A DNA stretch of 5,791 nt from Planctomycetia bacterium (GCA_009936695.1 JAACEA010000018.1:1-5791), one strand, 5' to 3'. Shown: positions 1 through 5,194, counted from the first letter of the stretch. Notes: generated from the sequence alone by a model not told the origin. Translations and numbers: made by a program.

Positions 1-31
1 CGGCGAGCAGTCCGGCGAGGAGATTCTTCAT
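1..31 (-). CDS. 5' end of an unidentified gene, possibly exported (partial)
   Basis: Only the first ten codons are inside the window, reading MKNLLAGLLA before the left edge cuts the gene. The start is supported by AAGGA (plus-strand positions 38-42) six bases upstream of the ATG, a near-ideal Shine-Dalgarno spacing. The visible residues (one Lys, then Asn and a hydrophobic run) look like the beginning of a signal peptide or a membrane anchor, but too little is visible to say which. The gene lies 144 bases downstream of the peroxiredoxin on the same strand and could share its transcript. The product cannot be identified from this window. Confidence 0.6.
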   Translation of the reverse strand, partial: MKNLLAGLLA

Positions 32-37
32 GATTGA

Positions 38-42
38 TCCTT
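38..42 (-). promoter_or_regulatory. Ribosome binding site of the left-edge gene
   Basis: AAGGA on the minus strand, six bases before the ATG at 31-29. This site is the main support for calling a real gene at the left edge, where only ten codons are visible. Confidence 0.6.
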
Positions 43-90
43 CTGCATCTGATTCATTGTGTCGGGCGTTGCCCAATGCTAGGCATGATT

Positions 91-118
91 TGGACGACCA
101 CACCGCGGGGTGGTTCCA
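91..118 (-). other. Interrupted hairpin between peroxiredoxin and the left-edge gene
   Basis: Arms TGGA (91-94) plus ACCAC (97-101) pair with GTGGT (110-114) plus TCCA (115-118), giving nine base pairs with a two-base bulge and an eight-base GC-rich loop. It lies in the 144-base gap downstream of the peroxiredoxin stop codon. No T-tract follows on the minus strand, so it is a poor intrinsic terminator. It may be a weak attenuator, an RNA-stability hairpin or chance. Confidence 0.25.
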
Positions 119-175
119 CGATCGCCACATTGACGGATTCAACGATCGTTCAGTCGCCGGTGGGCGGATTCTTCG

Positions 176-643
176 TCAACCTGCGGCGACGGCGGCCTTC
201 ACGGCCTCCAGATCGGGCTGGACGCCCGCGTCATCCGACACCCAGGCGTATCGAATGCGGCCGTCGGCACCGACCACGAACGCGGCACGCTTCGCCACGC
301 CCTTCAAGCCCATCAGGTCCTCGCAGAGGCAGCCCCACTCGGTGGTGACGGTCTTGTTGAAGTCGCTCAGGAGCGGAAAGGGCAGGTTTTCGCTCTCTCG
401 GAACTTCGCCGAGACGAACGGATTGTCGATCGAGACGCCGAAGACCTTGGTCCCGAGCTGGCTCCAAGCGGCCCAGTCATCCCGAATTCCGCAGAACTCT
501 TCGGTGCAGGCCCCACTGAAGGCCAGGGGGTAGAAAAGGATCACGACGGGCTCGCGGCCGAAACAGGCACCCACGTCGGCGATCACGCCGGGGGCTTCCT
601 GGAGGCTGAACGGGGGTGCGAGGTCACCGATGGCGAGGGGCAT
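176..643 (-). CDS. Peroxiredoxin, AhpE/BCP-like
   Basis: A 155-residue thiol peroxidase predicted to reduce hydrogen peroxide and organic hydroperoxides in the cytoplasm; no signal peptide is visible. The active-site block is P39-L-A-F-S43-G-A-C46, matching the peroxiredoxin P-x(3)-T/S-x(2)-C pattern, with Ser replacing the commoner Thr. C46 would be the peroxidatic cysteine, and R119 in the KRAAFVV strand is a candidate for the conserved active-site arginine. The wording PLAFSGACTEE resembles mycobacterial AhpE, but a second cysteine, C51, lies five residues after C46. This is the spacing of the peroxidatic/resolving pair in E. coli BCP, so an atypical 2-Cys mechanism is possible. A C105-x-C107 pair is extra. 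The length fits both families (about 153-156 aa). The ATG at 643 has GGAG six bases upstream. The gene is divergent from the large exported-protein gene at 926. Confidence 0.93.
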   Translation of the reverse strand: MPLAIGDLAPPFSLQEAPGVIADVGACFGREPVVILFYPLAFSGACTEEFCGIRDDWAAWSQLGTKVFGVSIDNPFVSAKFRESENLPFPLLSDFNKTVTTEWGCLCEDLMGLKGVAKRAAFVVGADGRIRYAWVSDDAGVQPDLEAVKAAVAAG

Positions 644-649
644 ATCGAT

Positions 650-653
650 CTCC
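650..653 (-). promoter_or_regulatory. Ribosome binding site of the peroxiredoxin gene
   Basis: GGAG on the minus strand, six bases before the ATG at 643-641. It supports the full-length 155-aa start over internal ATGs. Confidence 0.65.
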
Positions 654-724
654 GGAGGGGTGTGCTGAGGGGCGTGTCGGGTATGACCCCGGCTCCAAGC
701 CCCGAAAAGAGGATCTTACCGGGG

Positions 725-739
725 TTTTCGTCACGAAAA
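725..739. promoter_or_regulatory. Inverted repeat, candidate operator
   Basis: TTTTCGT and ACGAAAA are perfect 7-base arms around a single central C. The dyad lies 82 bases upstream of the peroxiredoxin start and about 190 bases upstream of the plus-strand gene. The AT-rich arm ends within GC-rich surroundings and the compact geometry suit a dimeric repressor or activator site. No regulator can be named from the sequence. Confidence 0.35.
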
Positions 740-808
740 GGCGCTGCGATTCGCCGTTTCATGGACGCTCAGGGCTGGTAAACCGTTGATTAAGGGGTAT
801 CTTCGGGT

Positions 809-841
809 ATTCCCGCGGGAATCCAGACGCTTCCGGATTCC
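809..841. promoter_or_regulatory. Overlapping palindromes upstream of the 926 gene
   Basis: ATTCCCGCGGGAAT (809-822) is a perfect 14-base palindrome that overlaps the only visible weak -10-like box (808-813). GGAATCC (818-824), partly shared with it, pairs with GGATTCC (835-841) across ten bases. These are either operator half-sites or a 5' leader hairpin if transcription starts near 820. The function is inferred from position only. Confidence 0.3.
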
Positions 842-911
842 TCACCCGCCCTGTGAATGTGCTTTGCTCCAGCCACCGCCGAACGAATCCGCGTGGCTTG
901 AGACCGGCAAT

Positions 912-915
912 GGAG
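912..915 (+). promoter_or_regulatory. Probable ribosome binding site of the 926 gene
   Basis: GGAG ends ten bases before the ATG at 926, slightly longer spacing than ideal. An AAGAG sequence directly abuts the ATG and is too close to serve. The start is fixed mainly by the signal peptide that follows. Confidence 0.45.
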
Positions 916-925
916 AATCCAAGAG

Positions 926-3229
926 ATGCGTTACACGAAGTTGTTCTCAGGTATTGCGGCCGCAACCGGCTTGCTCTGCTCGGCCGTCGCTTACGCCGAC
1001 GACCTCTCGTCCTGCGGCCTCCCCGAGTCCGGCGACTGCAACACCGACAACGGTACCCCCGGCTGCGCCGACGAGGCGTGCTGCCTCGCGGTCTGCGAAC
1101 TCGACCTCTTCTGCTGCAAGGAAGTCTGGGACCAGAGCTGCGCCGACTTCGCCGCCGAACTCTGCGGTGGCGGTGGCGGTGGCAACTGTGGTGATCCCGA
1201 TGCGGGCGCGTGCGACGTCCCGAACGGCACGCCCGGTTGCGACGACCTCGAATGCTGCACCGACGTCTGCGCCATCGACCCCTACTGCTGCGAGACCGCC
1301 TGGGACGGCATCTGCGCGGATGAGTCGACGACGATCTGTTACGACGGCCCGACCCCCGAGAACGACGAGTGCGTCGACGCGATCGACCTCGGCACCGGCG
1401 ACTCGGTCACCGCGTTCAGCACCCTCGGTGCGAACACCAGCGGCCCGGATCTTCCCGCCGAATGCGAAAGCTTCGGCGAGATCGTCATCCGCGGCGACAT
1501 CTGGTACACCTGGACCGCCAGCACCAACGAGATCATCGTGATCTCCACGTGCAACGACGCGGACTTCGACACCCGCCTCGCCCTCTACAGCGGCGACTGC
1601 GAGAACCTCGTCTTCGAGGCCTGCAACGACGACGGACTCGGCTGTGCCGGCTTCACGTCAGAGCTCGTGGCGGAGGTGGTCGCGGGAACGACCTACATCA
1701 TCCAGGTCGGCGGCTGGAACCCGCCCGCCCAGGGCACCGGCAACCTCACCATCTGCGAGGGTGACGCCTGTCTCGCCGGCTGCGTCGCCAGTTGCGAGAA
1801 GAGCGACATTCCCGAGGACGAGGGCTGCGGTGGCGACACCAACGGCGGTTGCAACGATCCGTCGGGCTCGAACCCCGCTCAGGTCATCAGCGTCGGTGAC
1901 ACCGTCTGCGGCACCATGTTCGCCTCGGGCGGCACCCGCGACACCGACTGGTACGAATTCACCCTGACCGAGCGATCCCGGGTCTCCTGGACCGTCGAGG
2001 CCAACATCCCCACCACGCTCTTCCTGCTGAGTGCGGAATGCCCCCCGGCCATCCAGATCGGCGCCGGTTACGACGCCTGCCCGGCCATCCACACCGGCTG
2101 TGTCGATGCCGGAACCTATCGCGTCTTCGTCGCTCCCGGCGGTTTCGACGGCGTCCCCTGCGGCTCGGGCCCACTGAACACGTATCGCGCGACGCTCACC
2201 ACCGAGCCCGCCACCGTGGAGGGCGACACCTGCGAGGAAGCGATCGCCCTCGGCGAATTCGAAGGCGACTTCGACTTCACCACCGACTGTGCTTCCACTG
2301 ACGGCGCCGATCTGCCCTCCAGCTGCGAGAGCTTCGGTTCCGTGACCATCTACAACGACATCTTCCTGTCGTGGACGGTCCCCGCCGACGGCGACTGGTT
2401 CTTCTCGACCTGCAACCAGGCCACCTTCGACACGAGGCTCGCGGCCTATTCCGGCTGCGGCGGCGCCTTGCTCGGCTGCAACGATGACGACGTCAACTGC
2501 AGCGGCTTCACGTCGCTGCTCTCGCTCAGCGGACTGACCGCCGGCGAGGAGGTCATCATCCAGGTCGGCGCCTACGGCAATGGCGTCAGCGGAAGCGGCG
2601 TGCTCACCATCGGTACCGGTGGTGGCGGTCCGACCCCGCCGGAGAACGACGATTGCAGCGATGCGATCGACATCACCGACGGCCAGACGCCCATCTCGAC
2701 CGTCGCGGCCACCACCGACGGCCCGACCCTTCCCGCGGAGTGCGCCAAGTTCGGCAACGCCGAGATCTTCAACGACGTGTGGTATCTCTACGAGGCCACC
2801 GTCGACGGCAGCGTCGTCGTCTCCTTCTGCCCCACGGGCGACGCGACCTTCGACACGCGTCTCGCCGCCTACTTCCCGGGCTGCAAGGACAGCAACCCGC
2901 TCGCCTGCAACGACGACACCTGCGGGCTCTCCTCGGAGATCTCGTTCGACACGGTCTGTGGCGAGAGCTACCTGATCCGGGTCGGCTCCTATTCCTCGTT
3001 CGGCTTCGGCATCGCCACGCTCGACATCTCCGCCAACGGCGAGTCCTGCGGTGGAGGCGGCTGCAACGCCGACTTCAATGGTGATGGCATCGTCGACGGC
3101 GCGGACTTCGGTGCACTGCTCGTCGCCTGGGGTCCCTGCGAGGGATGCCCCGAGGACCTCAACGGCGACGGCGTCGTCGATGGCGCCGACGTCGGTCTCC
3201 TCCTCGTCGAATGGGGTATCTGCCCCTGA
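926..3229 (+). CDS. Exported cysteine-rich protein with PPC-like domains and dockerin-like tail (767 aa)
   Basis: The function is unknown; the architecture is clear. Residues 1-24 form a signal peptide ending AYA before Asp25; there is no proper lipobox, so signal peptidase I is expected. Residues 30-80 and 88-138 are two ten-cysteine modules with identical cysteine spacing, joined by a poly-Gly linker (81-86). Residues about 145-278, 432-563 and 573-702 are PPC-like beta domains of one type, each with FDTRLA(L/A)Y and (A/G)CND(D) motifs. Residues about 300-428 are a second PPC-like type with DTDWYEFTL. Residues 713-767 are a dockerin-like pair of EF-hand loops (D716, N718, D720, D724, D727 and D744, N746, D748, D752, D755), each framed by cysteines 25 residues apart. 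No catalytic domain is visible, which suggests a structural, adhesive or ligand-binding role outside the cytoplasm. A strong terminator follows. The protein is paralogous to the next gene, with a different domain order. Similar designs are familiar from planctomycete genomes, mostly as hypothetical proteins. Confidence 0.92.
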   Translation: MRYTKLFSGIAAATGLLCSAVAYADDLSSCGLPESGDCNTDNGTPGCADEACCLAVCELDLFCCKEVWDQSCADFAAELCGGGGGGNCGDPDAGACDVPNGTPGCDDLECCTDVCAIDPYCCETAWDGICADESTTICYDGPTPENDECVDAIDLGTGDSVTAFSTLGANTSGPDLPAECESFGEIVIRGDIWYTWTASTNEIIVISTCNDADFDTRLALYSGDCENLVFEACNDDGLGCAGFTSELVAEVVAGTTYIIQVGGWNPPAQGTGNLTICEGDACLAGCVASCEKSDIPEDEGCGGDTNGGCNDPSGSNPAQVISVGDTVCGTMFASGGTRDTDWYEFTLTERSRVSWTVEANIPTTLFLLSAECPPAIQIGAGYDACPAIHTGCVDAGTYRVFVAPGGFDGVPCGSGPLNTYRATLTTEPATVEGDTCEEAIALGEFEGDFDFTTDCASTDGADLPSSCESFGSVTIYNDIFLSWTVPADGDWFFSTCNQATFDTRLAAYSGCGGALLGCNDDDVNCSGFTSLLSLSGLTAGEEVIIQVGAYGNGVSGSGVLTIGTGGGGPTPPENDDCSDAIDITDGQTPISTVAATTDGPTLPAECAKFGNAEIFNDVWYLYEATVDGSVVVSFCPTGDATFDTRLAAYFPGCKDSNPLACNDDTCGLSSEISFDTVCGESYLIRVGSYSSFGFGIATLDISANGESCGGGGCNADFNGDGIVDGADFGALLVAWGPCEGCPEDLNGDGVVDGADVGLLLVEWGICP
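1013..1339 (+). repeat. Two ten-cysteine modules (protein-level repeat) in the 926 gene
   Basis: Cysteines at residues 30, 38, 47, 52, 53, 57, 63, 64, 72, 80 and again at 88, 96, 105, 110, 111, 115, 121, 122, 130, 138. Both follow C-x7-C-x8-C-x4-CC-x3-C-x5-CC-x7-C-x7-C exactly. A shared Val precedes the sixth Cys, Asp follows that Cys by three residues, and both have a Trp-Asp pair. Ten cysteines per unit suggest five disulfides in an extracytoplasmic fold. Confidence 0.85.
3062..3223 (+). other. Dockerin-like EF-hand tail of the 926 gene
   Basis: Residues 713-766 contain two halves, C713 to C738 and C741 to C766, each C-x24-C. Each half holds a D-x-N-G-D-G-x-V-D-G-A-D calcium-loop pattern, then a Leu-rich helix (LLV) and a W-G-x-C end. 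The loops match the calcium-ligand positions of type I dockerins. The framing cysteines and the W-G motif differ from classical cellulosomal dockerins. Confidence 0.75.
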
Positions 3230-3235
3230 TCGAAG

Positions 3236-3249
3236 CCCGCCTCGGCGGG
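3236..3249 (+). terminator. Short GC hairpin just after the 926 gene stop
   Basis: CCCGCC (3236-3241) and GGCGGG (3244-3249) form a stable short hairpin starting seven bases after the stop codon. No T-tract follows, so it probably assists the stronger downstream terminator or protects the mRNA 3' end. Confidence 0.35.
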
Positions 3250-3265
3250 AATCAACTGTCCCATC

Positions 3266-3299
3266 CGCCCCCCGGCTTCGGCCGGGGGGCGTTTCATTG
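3266..3299 (+). terminator. Strong rho-independent terminator
   Basis: A perfect GC stem: GCCCCCCGGC (3267-3276) pairs with GCCGGGGGGC (3281-3290), extended by C3266-G3291, with a TTCG loop closed by C-G (the very stable cUUCGg tetraloop). A T-rich stretch (TTTCATT) follows. It should end transcription of the 926 gene and makes the gene at 3449 a separate transcription unit. Confidence 0.85.
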
Positions 3300-3301
3300 C
3301 A

Positions 3302-3330
3302 CGGATCATGCCGGATCATGCCGGATCATG
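3302..3330. repeat. Triple 10-bp tandem direct repeat
   Basis: CGGATCATGC is repeated at 3302-3311 and 3312-3321, with a third copy at 3322-3330 lacking the last base. The copies are identical and exactly one DNA helical turn apart. They lie between the terminator and the likely start region of the next gene, about 120 bases upstream of its ATG. They could be phased activator or repressor sites, or simple replication slippage. Confidence 0.8.
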
Positions 3331-3363
3331 AAGTTCCGCGCTGGCTCCGACGTCGAGGTGTTC

Positions 3364-3369
3364 TATAGT
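3364..3369 (+). promoter_or_regulatory. Candidate -10 box for the 3449 gene
   Basis: TATAGT differs from TATAAT at one position in an otherwise GC-rich stretch. A transcript would start near 3376, leaving a leader of roughly 70 bases before the ATG at 3449. No good -35 element stands at the expected distance (around 3341-3346 reads CTGGCT), so an activator may be needed or the box may be fortuitous. The dyad GGTTC-GG-GAACC at 3373-3384 overlaps the predicted start. Confidence 0.35.
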
Positions 3370-3448
3370 CATGGTTCGGGAACCACGAACGTCCTCCGGC
3401 GTACAAGCCATCCGTCCGCTTGTCTCCACCGAGATCCCGTCGACCGCC

Positions 3449-5194
3449 ATGCGATTCCAGTGCTCCCCGATCCTCAGTTCGATCATCGCGACGCTCTGCC
3501 TGCTCGTGACCGCGGGGGCCGCCTCCGCCCAGGTCTGTCCCGGCGACGAGGGCTGCCTCGTCGTCCACGAGGCGGGCGGCTGCAGCGACGAAGCGTGCTG
3601 CCAGAACGTCTGCCAGGCGGATCCGTTCTGCTGCGAGGAGTGGGACGCCACCTGCGTCGAACTCGCCGATGCGACGTGCGTCGGCCTCTGTGGGGCGATG
3701 GCCAGCGGCAGCTGCTTCGTGGGGGGCGCGACCCCTTCCTGCGATGACGCCGAGTGCTGCGAAACGGTGTGCGTGATCGACCCCTTCTGCTGCGAGACGG
3801 CGTGGGACGTCAGCTGCGCCTTCTTCGCCGGAAGCGTCTGTTCGACGGGCGGCGGCGAGTGCGGCGACCCGAACAGCGGCCCCTGCGACGAACCCGGCAG
3901 CACCCCGGCCTGCGAAGACGAGGAATGTTGCGAGGTGGTGTGCGTGTCGGATCCGACCTGCTGCGAGGTGGTCTGGGACTTCGTCTGCGCCGCCCTGGGC
4001 CAGACCCTCTGCGGCGGCACCTGCGTGGTCGTGCTCGATGGGAATGATCAGATCGAAGCCGAGGGATGCGGTTCGGAGACCAACGATCCCTGCGAAGGCG
4101 GCACGGCCGAGACCATCGTCGCCGGGCGGCAGTTCGGCGGGACCTTCCGACTCGGCGGCGACGTCGACGTCTACGCTCTCGATCTCACCGACTTCGATGA
4201 CGACCTCGACGGCGAGGTCCGGCTCCGGATCACCATGGCGGCCGCCGACGCGACGCTGGCGGCCCGTGGCGTCGGTTGCGATCTCGACCCGGTCGCCACC
4301 GTCGGATCGACGAGCTGCCAGACGTCGACCCTGATCACCTGCATCCCTGCGATCCCGACCGAATTCGTGGTCACCCCCGGTCCGACCACCTCCGGATGCG
4401 GGGAACCGGTCTACGCGATCCGCATCGAGGTCATCGACTTCTGCGGCGAGGCGTGCGGCAATCCCGAGGACTGCCTCGTCCCGCACGAGTCGCCGGGCTG
4501 CGACGACCCGACCTGCTGCGATCTCGTCTGCACCATCGATCCGCTCTGTTGCGAATGGACCTGGGACAGCTTCTGCACGGTGAGCGCGGCGACGAACTGC
4601 GGCGGCGATCCCCCGCCGAACGACCTGTGCGACGATGCCATCGAGATCGGCCCGGAAGGCATCCCCTCGTTTCGACAACTCCTCGCCGGCGTGGACGGTC
4701 CGGACTCCGAGTGCGTCGAACCGGCGCTTCGAGGCGGCGACGTCTGGTTCCGCCACCGCGTGGCCTGCGACGGCGAACTGTTGATCGGGACCTGCAACCT
4801 CTCCGACTTCGACACGGTCGTCGACGTCTACCGCGGCGACTGCACCGATCTCGTCCCCGTCGCGTGCAACGACGACGACGGATTCTGCGGCACGGGCTCC
4901 AGCGTCACCCTCGTGCCCGACGTCGCCTGCGGCGAGACGTTGTGGATCAGAGTCAGCGGCGTCGACGGTGGAACCGGCACCGCGGGAATCCAGATCACCT
5001 GCTTCGGTGGCGTGTGCCCCTGCACCGCCGACCTGAACGGCGACGGGATCGTCGACGGCGCGGACTTCGGACTCCTGCTCTCCGGTTTCGGACCATGCCC
5101 GAAGAAGGGCGACTGCCCCGAAGACCTCGACGGCAACGGCACCGTGGACGGCGCGGACATCGGACTGCTGCTCGCCTCGTGGGGCGCGTGCTGA
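3449..5194 (+). CDS. Exported cysteine-rich protein with PPC-like domains and dockerin-like tail (581 aa)
   Basis: A paralogue of the preceding gene with unknown function. The start is set at 3449 because a typical signal peptide (residues 1-27, ending ASA before Gln28) begins there. The upstream in-frame ATG at 3371 would add 26 polar residues before it and sits almost on a possible -10 box. No strong Shine-Dalgarno is visible (only GAG near 3431). Ten-cysteine modules lie at residues 30-77, 81-131, 138-188 and 336-384. A divergent PPC-like domain of the E-x-E-G-C-G-x-x-T-N type is at about 197-333. A FDTVVDVY/ACNDDD PPC-like domain is at about 389-518. A dockerin-like EF-hand pair is at 525-581 (D528, N530, D532, D536, D539 and D559, D561, N563, D567, D570). 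I count about 64 cysteines, close to 11 percent of residues. No enzyme motif is visible; a secreted structural or binding role is inferred. The gene is convergent with the ligase gene, 53 bases away. Confidence 0.9.
   Translation: MRFQCSPILSSIIATLCLLVTAGAASAQVCPGDEGCLVVHEAGGCSDEACCQNVCQADPFCCEEWDATCVELADATCVGLCGAMASGSCFVGGATPSCDDAECCETVCVIDPFCCETAWDVSCAFFAGSVCSTGGGECGDPNSGPCDEPGSTPACEDEECCEVVCVSDPTCCEVVWDFVCAALGQTLCGGTCVVVLDGNDQIEAEGCGSETNDPCEGGTAETIVAGRQFGGTFRLGGDVDVYALDLTDFDDDLDGEVRLRITMAAADATLAARGVGCDLDPVATVGSTSCQTSTLITCIPAIPTEFVVTPGPTTSGCGEPVYAIRIEVIDFCGEACGNPEDCLVPHESPGCDDPTCCDLVCTIDPLCCEWTWDSFCTVSAATNCGGDPPPNDLCDDAIEIGPEGIPSFRQLLAGVDGPDSECVEPALRGGDVWFRHRVACDGELLIGTCNLSDFDTVVDVYRGDCTDLVPVACNDDDGFCGTGSSVTLVPDVACGETLWIRVSGVDGGTGTAGIQITCFGGVCPCTADLNGDGIVDGADFGLLLSGFGPCPKKGDCPEDLDGNGTVDGADIGLLLASWGAC
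3536..4012 (+). repeat. Three consecutive ten-cysteine modules in the 3449 gene
   Basis: Modules at residues 30-77, 81-131 and 138-188 run head to tail. The second and third keep exactly the cysteine spacing of both modules in the upstream gene. The first is two residues shorter between Cys1 and Cys2 and one residue shorter before Cys9. The C-x-D-x-x-CC-x-x-V-C-x-x-D-P-x-CC core and the Trp-Asp pair are kept in all three. Confidence 0.85.
4454..4600 (+). repeat. Fourth ten-cysteine module, separated from the other three
   Basis: Residues 336-384 carry the same ten cysteines (336, 342, 351, 356, 357, 361, 367, 368, 376, 384). The only spacing difference is the short first loop also seen in the first module of this protein. 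It lies between two PPC-like domains, showing that the module is mobile as a unit within this architecture. Confidence 0.83.
5021..5191 (+). other. Dockerin-like EF-hand tail of the 3449 gene
   Basis: Residues 525-581 repeat the two-half design of the upstream paralogue: C525 to C550 and C556 to C581 are again each C-x24-C, framing calcium-loop patterns at 528-539 and 559-570. The final residue of the protein is the last framing cysteine. A 23-base stretch (5048-5070) is identical to 3089-3111 in the upstream gene. Confidence 0.75.

Larger units (their letters stand above)
644..925. other. Divergent intergenic region with candidate control elements
   Basis: This 282-base gap separates the peroxiredoxin (minus) from the first exported-protein gene (plus). 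I see no credible gene in it. It holds a 15-base dyad at 725-739, a 14-base perfect palindrome at 809-822 and an inverted pair GGAATCC/GGATTCC at 818-841. On the minus strand TAAGAT (718-713) is a possible -10 box for the peroxiredoxin without a convincing -35. On the plus strand TTGATT (786-791) followed after 16 bases by TATTCC (808-813) is a weak sigma-70-like pair for the gene at 926. Planctomycete promoters often depart from the E. coli consensus, so these boxes are tentative. Confidence 0.4.

Noticed and set aside
30..533. Plus-strand open frames opposite the peroxiredoxin (167 and 104 aa)
   Set aside because: They are antisense to a gene with a full peroxiredoxin active site, and their translations are Arg/Pro/Ser-rich without motifs.
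759..965. 68-aa minus-strand open frame across the divergent intergenic region
   Set aside because: It overlaps the signal peptide of the 926 gene and has no recognisable motif. It is probably chance.
926..997. Lipoprotein signal (Leu-Leu-Cys at residues 16-18)
   Set aside because: The position before Cys18 is Leu rather than Gly, Ala or Ser, and a good signal peptidase I site (AYA before Asp25) follows.
176..3229. Functional link between the peroxiredoxin and disulfide formation in the exported proteins
   Set aside because: The peroxiredoxin has no export signal and is divergently oriented; sharing an intergenic region is not enough evidence.
1658..3319. 553-codon open frame on the minus strand opposite the 926 gene
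   Set aside because: It is antisense to a protein with clear domains, and its translation is a low-complexity mix of Gly, Ala, Asp, Glu, Val and Arg with no recognisable motif. GC-biased codons on the real strand keep this antisense frame free of stops.
3302..3330. CRISPR array or mobile-element end
   Set aside because: The repeat unit is only 10 bases with no spacers between copies, and no transposase, inverted terminal repeats or Cas gene is nearby.
3326..4756. 476-codon open frame on the minus strand opposite the 3449 gene
   Set aside because: Same reason: an Ala/Arg/Gly/Asp-rich shadow of a well-supported gene, with no domain motif and no upstream ribosome binding site that I could see.
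3062..5191. Cellulosome component
   Set aside because: No carbohydrate-active domain or cohesin is present in the window. The loops resemble dockerins, but the cysteine framing differs, so only the term 'dockerin-like' is justified.
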